Shown here piece by piece: positions 17,019-26,607 of a stretch of DNA of 64,000 nucleotides. Source of the stretch: JANMDU01 sp031418715 (GTDB taxonomy: Bacteria > Pseudomonadota > Gammaproteobacteria > Burkholderiales > Burkholderiaceae_C); assembly GCA_031418715.1 (NCBI GenBank), contig JANOJL010000049.1, positions 124,001 to 188,000 of the forward strand. Direction: 5' to 3'. The notes beneath the pieces were generated by a model, which worked only from the letters and a program-made list of their open reading frames with translations, had not been told where the DNA came from and ran no database searches. The translations under genes and the position numbers were made by a program. The number at the start of each line of letters is the position of its first letter. Within the stretch, counting starts at the first letter, position 1.

Positions 17019-17915
17019 ATGAGTGCAACACTTCAAGGCAAGCTGGTCGTGGCGATTTCTTCGCGTGCGCTGTTTGATTTGGAAGAAGAAAACCATGTTT
17101 TCGAGCAATCCGACGACAAAGCCTACATGGCGATGCAGATGGATCGAATTGATAAGCCTGCCAAGCCGGGCGTGGCGTTTTCGCTTGTGAAAAAATTGCT
17201 GGCCTTTAACAGCGAAGGCGCTCAGCGTGTAGAAGTAGTCATCCTTTCGCGCAACGATCCTGTGAGCGGTTTGCGCGTGATGAAGAGCGCAGAACATTAC
17301 AAACTGCCCATCGTGCGCTGCACCTTCACACGCGGCGAGCCGCCTTGGCGCTACTTGCGCCCGCTCAAAGCCAATTTATTCCTCTCGGCTAAATCAGAAG
17401 ATGTGCGCTCAGCGCTCGGCAATGGTTTTCCTGCCGCCACGGTAGCCACGCGTTCAGCCAAAGCCAGTGAGCTGCATCCGCATGAAGTACGTATCGCGTT
17501 TGACGGCGATGCCGTGCTTTTTTCTGATGAGGCTGAGCGCGTGTATGCAAAGGGTGGCCTGCCTTCTTTCATCAAGCACGAAGTCAAAAAAGCCGAGCAG
17601 CCTTTGCCGCCCGGCCCATTCAAGCCTTTGCTCGAAGCGCTGCACCTGTTGCAAAGCCACGGCACAGCACATATGCGCATCCGCACCGCGCTGGTGACCG
17701 CTCGCAGCGCCCCCGCGCATGAACGCGCGATCCGCACGCTCATGGCTTGGAACATCGCTGTAGATGAAGCTATGTTCCTCGGCGGCTTGGAAAAAGGCGA
17801 ATTCCTGCGCGAATTCGAGCCTGATTTTTTCTTTGATGATCAAACTGGGCATGTGGAATCCGCCGCTGATCACGTGCCTGCTGGGCATGTGGAATCGGGC
17901 GTGAGAAACGCTTAA
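17019..17915 (+). CDS. 5'-nucleotidase (cytosolic 5'-nucleotidase family)
   Basis: Dephosphorylates nucleoside monophosphates. The 298-residue protein is full length for the 5'-nucleotidase family related to eukaryotic cN-I, with blocks VAISSRALFDLEEE, VVILSRNDP and FFFDDQTGH. It starts immediately at the gspF stop, so it may be cotranscribed, though no link to secretion is implied. The C terminus contains a small duplication: GGGCATGTGGAATC occurs twice, 34 bases apart, giving GHVES twice. Confidence 0.85.
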   Translation: MSATLQGKLVVAISSRALFDLEEENHVFEQSDDKAYMAMQMDRIDKPAKPGVAFSLVKKLLAFNSEGAQRVEVVILSRNDPVSGLRVMKSAEHYKLPIVRCTFTRGEPPWRYLRPLKANLFLSAKSEDVRSALGNGFPAATVATRSAKASELHPHEVRIAFDGDAVLFSDEAERVYAKGGLPSFIKHEVKKAEQPLPPGPFKPLLEALHLLQSHGTAHMRIRTALVTARSAPAHERAIRTLMAWNIAVDEAMFLGGLEKGEFLREFEPDFFFDDQTGHVESAADHVPAGHVESGVRNA

Positions 17916-18053
17916 CAACCCCTAACTTTCGTGTGCGGAAGCTGCGTTATTTCAGCCGATGGTTTTTGTCAGGCAGAGGACAAACTGCCGTAAACCCCCA
18001 CCCGGCGCGATTTTTGCTCTGCTAGCATCAACGACTTAGCTTCCATCACATCA

Positions 18054-19031
18054 ATGTTCGCCTTTATTCTCCAACGCCTCATCCAAGCGGTGATCGTCAT
18101 GATCACCGTGGCCTTTATTGCTTTCATGCTGTTTCAGTATGTGGGCGACCCGGTCGTCTTCTTGCTCGGGCAAGATGCCACGGCTGAGCAAATCCGTGAG
18201 CTTCGCGCTGATTTGGGGCTAGATAAATCCTTTGTTGTGCAATTCATCAGCTTTTTGGGCAATGCGGTGCAAGGTGAATTTGGTTTGAGTTTGCGTCAAG
18301 GCTCGAAAGTTTCGCGGCTCTTGGCAGAGCGTTTCCCTGCGACGTTTGAGCTGGCCTTTGTTGCCGCTGGCATCGCGCTGCTTGTGGGTATTCCCATGGG
18401 TGTGTATGCGGCGCTCAGGCGAGGCTCATTCCTCAGCCAAGTGTGTATGACGATTTCTTTGCTGGGCGTGTCGCTTCCCACCTTCTTGATCGGCATCGCG
18501 CTGATTCTGATTTTTGCCGTTTGGTTGGGCTGGTTTCCCAGCTTTGGTCGGGGTGATGTGGTGCAAATTGGTTGGTGGAGCAGTGGCTTGATGACGGCCA
18601 AGGGATGGCATCACATCGTGCTTCCAGCAGTCACGCTGGCCGTCTTCCAGCTCACACTGATCATGCGTTTGGTGCGCGCAGAGATGCTGGAAGTGTTGCG
18701 CACGGATTACATCAAGTTTGCGCGCGCCCGCGGCCTCTCCAATCGTGCGATTCATTTTGGCCATGCTTTGAAAAATACACTCGTGCCTGTGATGACCATC
18801 ACCGGCTTGCAGCTGGGCGGCTTGATCGCATTTGCCATCATCACCGAGACGGTGTTTCAGTGGCCGGGCATGGGCTTGCTCTTTATTCAAGCCGTGACGT
18901 TTGCAGACATCCCCGTGATGGCAGCTTATCTGTGCATCGTGGCGCTGATCTTTGTGACGATCAATTTGGTGGTGGATTTGCTGTATTTTGTGGTCGATCC
19001 GCGCCTGCGCGTGGGTGGCAAAGGGCATTGA
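18054..19031 (+). CDS. Dipeptide/oligopeptide ABC transporter permease, DppB type
   Basis: Inner-membrane permease of 325 residues with six predicted membrane segments. The ATPase-contacting EAA loop is RARGLSNRAIHFGHALKNTL near residue 224. The C terminus VVDPRLRVGGKG is typical of DppB/OppB proteins. First gene of a four-gene operon (two permeases, two ATPases). No periplasmic binding protein is adjacent, so the substrate could be peptides, nickel or another small solute. Confidence 0.9.
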   Translation: MFAFILQRLIQAVIVMITVAFIAFMLFQYVGDPVVFLLGQDATAEQIRELRADLGLDKSFVVQFISFLGNAVQGEFGLSLRQGSKVSRLLAERFPATFELAFVAAGIALLVGIPMGVYAALRRGSFLSQVCMTISLLGVSLPTFLIGIALILIFAVWLGWFPSFGRGDVVQIGWWSSGLMTAKGWHHIVLPAVTLAVFQLTLIMRLVRAEMLEVLRTDYIKFARARGLSNRAIHFGHALKNTLVPVMTITGLQLGGLIAFAIITETVFQWPGMGLLFIQAVTFADIPVMAAYLCIVALIFVTINLVVDLLYFVVDPRLRVGGKGH

Positions 19032-19053
19032 AAAGTTGAGGATGCGCGTATCT

Positions 19054-19962
19054 ATGAGTTTGCTTTCACGATGGCTAGACAGCGATGTCGGCTACAGTTT
19101 CAAGACTTCGCCAATGGCCATTGTGGCTGCGGCGGTGGCTTTCGTCTGCATTTTTTGCGCGGTGTTTGCTGGCATCGTCGCGCCACACAACCCGTTTGAC
19201 CTGACCACGCTCGAATTGTCGGATGCGCGCCTGCCGCCCGCATGGATCGAAGGCGGCAAAGCCACCTTCTTCCTCGGCACAGACGATCAAGGCCGCGACA
19301 TTCTCTCAGCGTTGATGTATGGCGCGCGCATCTCTTTGGCGGTGGGCATCATTTCCGTGATTTTGTCTGTGTTGATCGGCGTGACGCTCGGTCTGCTCGC
19401 AGGCTTCTTTGGCGGCTGGATTGACACACTGCTCATGCGCATTTGCGATGTGATGCTTTCCTTTCCGCCGATTTTGGTGGCGCTACTGATCGCAGGTGTC
19501 GGCCGAGCGATGTTTCCCAATGCCCACACCAGCGTCGCCTTCGGTGTGCTCATCATCTCCATCACGCTCACAGGCTGGGTACAATACGCCCGCACCGTGC
19601 GCGGCACCACACTGGTCGAGCGCAACAAAGAGTATGTGCAAGCTGCCCGAGTCACCGGCGTGGCCAGCAGCCGCATCATGCTGCGCCATGTGCTTCCCAA
19701 TGTCATGGGCCCGGTGATGGTCTTGGCGACGATTCAGGTGGCTACCGCCATCATCACTGAAGCAACGCTGTCTTTTTTAGGCGTCGGCGTGCCACCCACT
19801 TCTCCTTCACTCGGCACACTGATCCGCGTCGGCAACGATTACCTCTTCTCCGGCGAATGGTGGATCACCGTCTGGCCGGGGCTGATGTTGATTTTGATTG
19901 CGCTGAGCGTCAACCTCTTGGGTGATTGGTTGCGCGATGCATTGAATCCGCGTTTGCGTTAA
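19054..19962 (+). CDS. Dipeptide/oligopeptide ABC transporter permease, DppC type
   Basis: Second permease subunit, 302 residues, with the N-terminal OppC-type segment and the EAA loop (YVQAARVTGVASSRIMLRHVLPN). The C terminus GDWLRDALNPRLR is typical. The start could also be the ATG at 19042. I prefer 19054 because the protein then begins MSLLSRWLDSDVG and the GAGG at 19038-19041 is better spaced. It pairs with the permease just upstream. Confidence 0.9.
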   Translation: MSLLSRWLDSDVGYSFKTSPMAIVAAAVAFVCIFCAVFAGIVAPHNPFDLTTLELSDARLPPAWIEGGKATFFLGTDDQGRDILSALMYGARISLAVGIISVILSVLIGVTLGLLAGFFGGWIDTLLMRICDVMLSFPPILVALLIAGVGRAMFPNAHTSVAFGVLIISITLTGWVQYARTVRGTTLVERNKEYVQAARVTGVASSRIMLRHVLPNVMGPVMVLATIQVATAIITEATLSFLGVGVPPTSPSLGTLIRVGNDYLFSGEWWITVWPGLMLILIALSVNLLGDWLRDALNPRLR

Positions 19963-19976
19963 AGAGGCTGAAAAAT

Positions 19977-20948
19977 ATGAGCCTCCTACAAGTTAAAAAT
20001 CTCGTCGTCGAATTCCCTAGCCGCCGTGGTACGTTGCGGGCGTTGGACGACATCTCTTTCGACATCGCTCCAGGTGAAATTCTCGGCGTGGTTGGTGAAT
20101 CCGGTGCAGGCAAATCGCTCACTGGCGCTTCGATCATTGGGCTGCTCGAGCCACCGGGGCGCATTGCGAGCGGGCAGATCTTGCTCGAAGGCCAGCGGAT
20201 TGACAATTTGAACCACGATGAAATGCGCCATATTCGGGGTCGCAAAATCGGCGCAATCTTTCAAGATCCTTTGACTTCGCTGAATCCTTTGTATTCCGTC
20301 GGTCGTCAGTTGATGGAAACGATCCAGGCGCATTTGCCTGTCAATCAGGCGGAAGCGCGTCGCCGTGCGATTGATTTGCTCAAATCTACCGGCATCCCAG
20401 CGGCTGAGGAGCGTATCGAGCATTACCCGCATCAGTTTTCTGGCGGTATGCGCCAGCGCGTGGTGATTGCGCTTGCTTTGGCTGCTGAGCCCAAGCTGAT
20501 CGTGGCCGATGAACCGACCACGGCACTCGATGTGTCGATCCAAGCGCAGATCATCAGCTTGCTGAAAAATCTTTGCAAAGAGCGCGGCGCGGCGGTGATG
20601 CTGATCACGCACGACATGGGCGTGATTGCCGAGACCTGTGACCGCGTGGCTGTGCTGTATGCAGGTCGCGTGGCCGAGATTGGCCCGGTGCATGAGGTGA
20701 TCAACCATCCCGCGCATCCCTACACCGCTGGCTTGATGGCTGCGATTCCTGACATGAGTGTGGACCGTGAGCATCTGGCGCAGATTGACGGTGCGATGCC
20801 GCGCTTGAATGCCATTCCCCAAGGCTGCGCGTTCAACCCGCGTTGCACCAAGACCTTTGACCGCTGCAAGGTGGATCGGCCTGACTTGCTCCAAGCTGGC
20901 GCGACGCGAGCTGCTTGCTGGCTGCATGCTGAAGGAGCCAAAGCATGA
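19977..20948 (+). CDS. Dipeptide/oligopeptide ABC transporter ATPase, DppD type
   Basis: ATP-binding subunit of 323 residues. Walker A is GESGAGKSL, the signature is FSGGMRQRV and Walker B is LIVADEPT. The C-terminal oligopeptide-transporter extension has the cysteines CAFNPRC typical of this subfamily, which may bind an iron-sulfur cluster. The start at 19977 avoids an N-terminal extension that would run into the permease gene. ATGA overlap with the next ATPase gene. Confidence 0.92.
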   Translation: MSLLQVKNLVVEFPSRRGTLRALDDISFDIAPGEILGVVGESGAGKSLTGASIIGLLEPPGRIASGQILLEGQRIDNLNHDEMRHIRGRKIGAIFQDPLTSLNPLYSVGRQLMETIQAHLPVNQAEARRRAIDLLKSTGIPAAEERIEHYPHQFSGGMRQRVVIALALAAEPKLIVADEPTTALDVSIQAQIISLLKNLCKERGAAVMLITHDMGVIAETCDRVAVLYAGRVAEIGPVHEVINHPAHPYTAGLMAAIPDMSVDREHLAQIDGAMPRLNAIPQGCAFNPRCTKTFDRCKVDRPDLLQAGATRAACWLHAEGAKA

Positions 20949-21958
20949 GCCAAGATGTGAAAAAACAAGTACTTGTCAAGGTGGACGATCTGGCGATGAG
21001 CTTTGATGTCTCGCCGCCTTGGCTTAATCGCGTGGTCGAGCGTAAGCCTAAAATTTTCCTCAAAGCAGTGGATGGCGTGAGCTTTGAGATTGAAAAAGGC
21101 AAGACGCTGGCCTTGGTGGGCGAATCCGGTTGCGGCAAGAGCACGGTGGCTCGGCTGATGGTGGGCCTCTACACGCCCTCGCGCGGCAGTTTCCAGTTTG
21201 ATGGCATGGATGCCAATGAGACGTACAAAGGCGCAGGCAGCAGGAAGCTGCGCGAGCGCATCCAGATGATCTTTCAAGACCCGTATGCCAGCTTAAATCC
21301 GCGCTGGACGGTGGGCGATATCGTGGGCGAGCCGCTCAAAGAGCACAAGATTATTGAAGATGAAGCGAAGCTCGCTGAGCGTGTGGGCGAGTTGCTGAAA
21401 TCGGTGGGTTTGAGCCCGCTCGATATGGTGAAGTATCCGCATCAATTCTCCGGCGGCCAGCGCCAGCGTATTTCGATTGCTCGCGCCTTGGCCACGCAGC
21501 CTGAATTCTTGGTGTGTGATGAGCCCACCAGCGCTTTGGATGTGAGCGTGCAAGCACAGGTGCTCAACATCATGAAGGATCTGCAAAAAAAGCAGGGGCT
21601 GACGTATCTTTTCATCAGCCATAACCTGGCTGTGGTGCGCCATGTGAGCGATTCCGTGGGCGTGATGTATTTGGGGCGCTTGGTGGAACTGGCTGATAAG
21701 CAGGAGCTGTTTGCCAATCCGAAGCATCCGTACACCCGCATGCTGCTGGACGCGATTCCGAAGATGCACGATACCGGCAAGGCGCGCACACCCGTGCAAG
21801 GCGAAGTGCCCAATCCGCTTAATCCGCCGAGCGGCTGCGCTTTTCATCCGCGCTGCCCGCATGTGAATGACCGCTGCAAATCTGAGCGGCCTGCGTTGCA
21901 AAAACTCAATGGCATCTTGATTTCTTGCCATGCGGTGGAGGAAGGCCGGATCGGTTGA
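20945..21958 (+). CDS. Dipeptide/oligopeptide ABC transporter ATPase, DppF type
   Basis: Second ATP-binding subunit, 337 residues. Walker A is GESGCGKST, the signature FSGGQRQRI, Walker B FLVCDEPTSALD. The C-terminal extension carries CAFHPRCPHVNDRC. It closes the operon, and a dispersed repeat follows it in the gap before the convergent lrp gene. Confidence 0.92.
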   Translation: MSQDVKKQVLVKVDDLAMSFDVSPPWLNRVVERKPKIFLKAVDGVSFEIEKGKTLALVGESGCGKSTVARLMVGLYTPSRGSFQFDGMDANETYKGAGSRKLRERIQMIFQDPYASLNPRWTVGDIVGEPLKEHKIIEDEAKLAERVGELLKSVGLSPLDMVKYPHQFSGGQRQRISIARALATQPEFLVCDEPTSALDVSVQAQVLNIMKDLQKKQGLTYLFISHNLAVVRHVSDSVGVMYLGRLVELADKQELFANPKHPYTRMLLDAIPKMHDTGKARTPVQGEVPNPLNPPSGCAFHPRCPHVNDRCKSERPALQKLNGILISCHAVEEGRIG

Positions 21959-22051
21959 ATCCTCTGCATCTCACGCTTGCCTCTAGCGTTGAAGAAATGA
22001 GCCTGCCCAGGCTACTTGCCCGGCGGAACGCATCAACAGGCATGTTGTAGA

Positions 22052-22118
22052 TGCTATTAATAAGGTAGCACTCTGCGCACATTTTATAACGGGGAAAGCC
22101 CTAAAACGCTTAAAAATC
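22052..22118 (+). repeat. Dispersed repeat copy 6, between dppF and lrp
   Basis: Forward intergenic copy: TGCTATTAATAAGGTAGCA head, GCGCACATTTTATAACGGGG middle, CCCTAAAACGCTTAAAAAT tail. The TAA stop of the convergent regulator gene lies at its right edge. Confidence 0.85.
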
Positions 22119-22119
22119 T

Positions 22120-22626
22120 TTAGCCAAGCCAGGCGAGGGCTGTTGAAAATTTCCCCCGTTTCAAGCTAAAGAAAGCCTTCACATTGCGCACGCTCGCATC
22201 TTGCGTGAACACGCGCTGCGCGAACGCGAGGTAGGCAGGCATGTCTTGCACTTGCACAATCAAAATCAGATCCGGCCCCGGGCTCACGCGGTAACACTGC
22301 TGCACTTGCGGGTCGGGCAACACGCGCGCTTCAAACGCTGCGAACACTTCTTCGGTCTGTTCCGTGAGGCTCACCTCCACAATCGCCGTGAGCCCTGCGC
22401 CCAGCGCTTGCTTCAAGCGGTCTGCATTCAGAATGGCCACTTGCCGCTCAATCAACCCCAGCTCATGCAGGCGCTTGACGCGGCGCAAACAGGTGGGCGG
22501 TGAAACATGCGCGAGCGCTGCCAGTGCTTGGTTGCTCTGCGAAGCATCGGTTTGCAGGGCTTGGAGCAGATGAAGATCAATCGCATCGAGCTCAATAGAG
22601 AAATTGGATTGCAAAATAGGTTTCAT
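22120..22626 (-). CDS. Lrp/AsnC family transcriptional regulator
   Basis: Regulator of 168 residues with an N-terminal winged helix-turn-helix (LDAIDLHLLQALQTDASQSN, then LAHVSPPTCLRRVKRLHELG) and a C-terminal ligand-binding RAM domain. Such proteins usually sense amino acids. It is divergent from glmS across 136 AT-rich bases, which probably hold both promoters. No target can be named. Its stop is at the end of a dispersed repeat. Confidence 0.9.
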   Translation of the reverse strand: MKPILQSNFSIELDAIDLHLLQALQTDASQSNQALAALAHVSPPTCLRRVKRLHELGLIERQVAILNADRLKQALGAGLTAIVEVSLTEQTEEVFAAFEARVLPDPQVQQCYRVSPGPDLILIVQVQDMPAYLAFAQRVFTQDASVRNVKAFFSLKRGKFSTALAWLG

Positions 22627-22762
22627 TTAGAAATATTATGCCATTTAATAAAAATAATGAAATTTAATTTCACATTTATCACAATATCAATCATATATTT
22701 TGAATTGATCGGCCTACCATTCGGCTCATTCCTCTCGCATCACACATTCCAAGGAGCATCCT

Positions 22763-24634
22763 ATGTGCGGCATCGTCGGTTCGGTCTCTCAGCGCAATAT
22801 CGTTCCTATCCTCGTGCAAGGCCTGCAGCGTTTGGAGTACCGCGGCTATGACTCCTGCGGCGTGGCGGTGCACCGCGGCGGTTTGAAGCGTGCCCGCACC
22901 ACCTCTCGCGTGGCCGAGCTGCAAGCGCAGATTGAGGCGGATGCCAAAGCTGGCCAGCCGTTTGAAGGCTTCACCGGCATCGCCCACACACGCTGGGCCA
23001 CGCATGGTGCACCCGCCGTTCACAACGCGCATCCGCATTTCAGCGCGGGGCCGAATGCGAAGGCAGATGCCGCAGGCCGCGTGGCTTTGGTACACAACGG
23101 CATCATTGAAAACCACGAAAGTTTGCGCAAAGCATTGCAAGCCAAGGGCTACGAGTTTGTCAGCCAAACGGATACCGAAGTCATCGCGCATTTGGTCGAT
23201 TCTCTCTATGACGGTGATATTTTTGACGCGCTCAGAGCGGCGGTGACGCAGTTGCATGGCGCGTATGCACTCGCGGTGTTTCACAAAGACGAGCCGCATC
23301 GCGTGGTGGGCGCACGCGCGGGCTCGCCCTTGATTCTGGGCGTGGGTAAGCAAGATGGCGAGAATTTTCTCGCATCTGATGCCATGGCGCTCGCTGGCGT
23401 GACAGACCAAATCGTTTACCTTGAAGAGGGCGATCTGGTGGATTTGCAGTTGGGCAAATACTGGATCGTGGGCAAAGATGGCAAGAGCGCATCGCCCGAG
23501 CAACGCCCCGTCAAAACCGTGCAAGCCCACAGCGGCGCAGCTGAACTCGGCCCATATCGGCATTACATGCAAAAAGAAATCTTCGAGCAGCCGCGCGCGA
23601 TTGGCGACACGCTGGAAGGCATCGTCGGCATTTCACCCGAGCTGTTTGGCGATGGCGCTTATTCCACTTTCAAGTCCATAGACAACATCCTCATCCTGGC
23701 CTGTGGCACGAGTTATTACAGCGGCTCGGTGGCCAAATACTGGTTAGAGGCGATCGCCAAAATCCCATGCAATGTTGAAATCGCCAGCGAATACCGCTAC
23801 CGCGATTCCGTACCAAATCCCAAAACCCTCGTCGTCACCATCACACAATCAGGCGAGACGGCAGATACCTTGGCCGCGCTCAAGCATGCGCAAAGCCTAG
23901 GCATGATGCACACGCTCACCATCTGTAACGTGGCCACCAGCGCCATGGTGCGCGAATGCAAGCATGCCTACATCACCCGCGCAGGCGTGGAAATCGGCGT
24001 CGCCTCCACCAAAGCCTTCACCACCCAGCTCGCCGGCCTCTTCCTGCTCACGCTCGCGCTCGCGCAGACCAAAGGCCTGCTTTCTGATACGCAAGAGGCA
24101 AAGTATCTAGAAGAGATGCGCCATCTGCCCGTTGCCCTGCAATCCGTGCTCGCTCTGGAGCCGCAACTGATTGCTTGGTCAGAAGATTTCGCCAAGAAAG
24201 ACAACGCATTGTTCTTAGGCAGAGGCCTGCATTGGCCGATTGCGATGGAAGGCGCTCTGAAGCTCAAAGAAATCAGCTACATCCACGCCGAAGCCTATGC
24301 CGCTGGCGAATTGAAGCATGGCCCGCTGGCCTTGGTCACAGGCGAGATGCCAGTGGTCACCGTCGCGCCGAATGACGCACTTCTCGAAAAGCTCAAAAGC
24401 AATCTACAAGAAGTCCGCGCCCGAGGCGGCGTACTTTATGTATTGGCCGATGGCGACACCCAAATTGAAAGCGCTGAAGGCCTGCACGTGATCCGCATGC
24501 CCGAACACTACGGCGCACTCTCCCCCATCCTGCACGTCGTGCCACTGCAATTGCTGGCTTATCACACGGCGTTGGCGAAGGGGACGGATGTGGATAAGCC
24601 GAGGAATCTTGCAAAAAGCGTTACTGTGGAGTAA
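22763..24634 (+). CDS. glmS: Glutamine--fructose-6-phosphate aminotransferase
   Basis: Makes glucosamine-6-phosphate, the entry to UDP-GlcNAc for peptidoglycan and lipopolysaccharide. The 623 residues comprise an N-terminal class II glutaminase domain with nucleophile Cys2 (MCGIVGSV) and two SIS sugar-isomerase domains (CGTSYYS, ITQSGETADT), ending in the conserved KPRNLAKSVTVE. An AAGGAG precedes the ATG. No glmS ribozyme is seen; those are known from Gram-positive bacteria. Confidence 0.97.
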   Translation: MCGIVGSVSQRNIVPILVQGLQRLEYRGYDSCGVAVHRGGLKRARTTSRVAELQAQIEADAKAGQPFEGFTGIAHTRWATHGAPAVHNAHPHFSAGPNAKADAAGRVALVHNGIIENHESLRKALQAKGYEFVSQTDTEVIAHLVDSLYDGDIFDALRAAVTQLHGAYALAVFHKDEPHRVVGARAGSPLILGVGKQDGENFLASDAMALAGVTDQIVYLEEGDLVDLQLGKYWIVGKDGKSASPEQRPVKTVQAHSGAAELGPYRHYMQKEIFEQPRAIGDTLEGIVGISPELFGDGAYSTFKSIDNILILACGTSYYSGSVAKYWLEAIAKIPCNVEIASEYRYRDSVPNPKTLVVTITQSGETADTLAALKHAQSLGMMHTLTICNVATSAMVRECKHAYITRAGVEIGVASTKAFTTQLAGLFLLTLALAQTKGLLSDTQEAKYLEEMRHLPVALQSVLALEPQLIAWSEDFAKKDNALFLGRGLHWPIAMEGALKLKEISYIHAEAYAAGELKHGPLALVTGEMPVVTVAPNDALLEKLKSNLQEVRARGGVLYVLADGDTQIESAEGLHVIRMPEHYGALSPILHVVPLQLLAYHTALAKGTDVDKPRNLAKSVTVE

Positions 24635-24756
24635 CGCTCACAGCGCGGATGTTTTATTGTTTCGTGCAATTAAAGCCGCAAACAGTCATCCTACCGCGAC
24701 TCACTTTTGCCACGTATCGCAAGTCTGTGCACAAGCAGCATTAGCCAAAAGCTCAT

Positions 24757-24788
24757 AAAAAAACCTCCCCACTTTAAAGCAGGGAGGT
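24757..24788 (-). terminator. Rho-independent terminator of the porin gene
   Basis: On the minus strand a stem ACCTCCC/GGGGAGGT around a 12-base loop is followed by seven T residues. It lies 50 bases past the stop of the LamB-like gene and is oriented to end that transcript. Confidence 0.85.
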
Positions 24789-24837
24789 AAGCCTTGGAAT
24801 GACCTGTCTCAAACTGAATCAATAACTATGCTGATGC

Positions 24838-26064
24838 TTACCACCATGCCTCAAGCTGTACGCCTACTGTGTTGACGGATTTCTTGCCGCCAGCAGCAAA
24901 ACCTGCTGCATTGGCTAAGCCCGCAGCGGAATTCCAGTTTGCATGCGTTGCATAAATACGAAACTCAGGACGTGTCCAAAAATCCTGATTTGGAGAAAAT
25001 GCAATTGCCATGGTTTCTTTATTTAAGCTTTGTTTGGCAGCACCTTGAATGGAGCGTGAGGTGAGGGCTACCTCGCCCAAAAGCTTGACATTTTTGGCAA
25101 TACCGTACGAGACTCGCCCGCCCAGAGAAAAGTCTTTCACTTTCGGACCACCATCTGGTGCAAGAGTTTGGTAGCCAATTAAGGCCTGCCCGCCTAATGC
25201 GCCACTTTGCCAGTTGATGCTGTCGACGATTCGGAATTGCTTTGCCCCTGGTTGAGCCACACCAGCCTTATCAAGGTTGTAAAAATCGCCAGCAATACCT
25301 GCATGCCCAGAAGAAGTCTGCAAGAAGAGAGAGTTTGATAGCCCAGTCATCAGGAAATTGCTTTGGTTGTGCAATAGTCCAACGGCATTGCCAGCCGATC
25401 CCAAAGCAAAACTGCCCCCAATCAAGCCCGCCGTCAGTGTCAGTTTGCCGCCTGCGTTCACCGGTAAATCGCGCAGCTGAATATTGACGCGCTTGCCGTC
25501 GTTGCTGTTGGCATTTGCATTGCCTAGACTGCCTTCTGTGTAAGCAGCGATATTAAGTTTTCCGCCAGCTAATGGGATGCCATCAACGCCAGCCCCATAG
25601 TTGTCACCATCTCGCATCACGAAGTGGTCCACAATATGAATATCCTGTATGCGGTGGTAGCGCTGACCAGCCCAGAAGCTAGCCTCTGGTAGAAAATCTA
25701 AGCCCGTGACATCCATATAGGCTTGCGCAGTACCCGCTGTTCCGTTGTAGTTGTTGGGCATGAAGTAGGTTCCAATTTTTGCACCTCCACCCATATCCCA
25801 TTTTTTACCGAGACCGAATTCAATATAGTGATCTCCTTCGTTACCCAAACGGTAGAACTGCAAATTACCACCAAGCGTGTAGCCGCCACTCGGCTTAGTT
25901 TTACTCTTGGGATAAAACCCAGACCGTGCGTAGCCAGACAGTTCAATGCCTAATTTGTCTGCAACTTTTTTAACAAACTCATCCGTTGGATTGTTGTCAG
26001 CAAATGCTGGCGACAAAGTCGCCAATAGACTGGCGGCTGCAATTATTTGCAAAGTATTTTTCAT
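24838..26064 (-). CDS. LamB-type carbohydrate porin
   Basis: Outer-membrane sugar channel of the maltoporin family. A signal peptide (to about residue 22, LSPAFA) precedes the mature start. Family blocks are GYARSGFY, RLGNEGDHYIEFGLG and FWAGQRYHRIQDIHIVDHF, and the C terminus ends in aromatic WW as porins do. At 408 residues it has the normal length. Two copies of the LacI-type operator lie directly upstream (26123-26158), so it very likely belongs to the regulon of the LacI protein at 27.9 kb and admits the sugar used by this cluster. Confidence 0.88.
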   Translation of the reverse strand: MKNTLQIIAAASLLATLSPAFADNNPTDEFVKKVADKLGIELSGYARSGFYPKSKTKPSGGYTLGGNLQFYRLGNEGDHYIEFGLGKKWDMGGGAKIGTYFMPNNYNGTAGTAQAYMDVTGLDFLPEASFWAGQRYHRIQDIHIVDHFVMRDGDNYGAGVDGIPLAGGKLNIAAYTEGSLGNANANSNDGKRVNIQLRDLPVNAGGKLTLTAGLIGGSFALGSAGNAVGLLHNQSNFLMTGLSNSLFLQTSSGHAGIAGDFYNLDKAGVAQPGAKQFRIVDSINWQSGALGGQALIGYQTLAPDGGPKVKDFSLGGRVSYGIAKNVKLLGEVALTSRSIQGAAKQSLNKETMAIAFSPNQDFWTRPEFRIYATHANWNSAAGLANAAGFAAGGKKSVNTVGVQLEAWW

Positions 26065-26122
26065 CTTTATGATGACTCCTCATAGGTTAAATACAGTTTA
26101 AAAAATAAGACTCGCTCTAAAA

Positions 26123-26158
26123 TTGGAACGATCCAACTAAATTATTGTATCGTTCCAA
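26123..26158. promoter_or_regulatory. Tandem LacI-type operators upstream of the porin gene
   Basis: A perfect-arm site TTGGAACGATCCAA at 26123-26136 and a one-mismatch site TTGTATCGTTCCAA at 26145-26158, centres 22 bp apart (about two helical turns). The same palindrome precedes the binding-protein gene at 26.6 kb and the regulator gene. Confidence 0.8.
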
Positions 26159-26174
26159 TTTCTTGTCAACCGAT

Positions 26175-26555
26175 ACTAGGGAAAGTACTTATCTGTTGCA
26201 AGATGGGCAAGTTGAGGTCGGCTTAAGATGGTGACAAGCAACATTGGGAATCCGATGCTCCTCTCTATCAATGCGAGTTAGCGACTACTTGCTTGGTGCG
26301 TATGTAGACAGTTTTCGCTACAAGATCGGCTCAAAAGTCAGCCAAATTTTCGCAGATCAAAGTAAGACTCTTGGACCTCCAACTCGGCATCTCGTATGCA
26401 GATGGATCTGGTTTAGCTGGGATGGTCATCGGATCGGTGAAGATGGCGACGAATTCATCTTGCTGCTCACCACGCAAGCGGTTTGACCAGCAAGGCTCAG
26501 ATCCCTCGATCTATTTCGCCAAAATCTGATCACCTAAGGGAAAATACTATGCAAT
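26175..26555. other. Gap of about 380 bp without a recognisable gene
   Basis: Between the operator regions of the porin and the first binding protein. An 80-codon open frame at 26244-26486 has no family resemblance and no ribosome binding site, so I do not call it. The sequence is neither repetitive nor strongly palindromic. It could be the remnant of a lost gene. Confidence 0.4.
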
Positions 26556-26560
26556 TAAAA

Positions 26561-26574
26561 TTGGAACGATCCAA
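26561..26574. promoter_or_regulatory. LacI-type operator upstream of the first sugar-binding protein
   Basis: Palindrome TTGGAACGATCCAA, identical to the first porin site, 34 bases before the ATG of the binding-protein gene. This position would block initiation. Confidence 0.8.
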
Positions 26575-26607
26575 TAATACAAGTACTTACATCAATTGGA
26601 GACAAAT

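Noticed and set aside
26244..26486. 80-codon open frame between the porin and binding protein 1
   Set aside because: No family resemblance, no ribosome binding site, and composition typical of chance frames.
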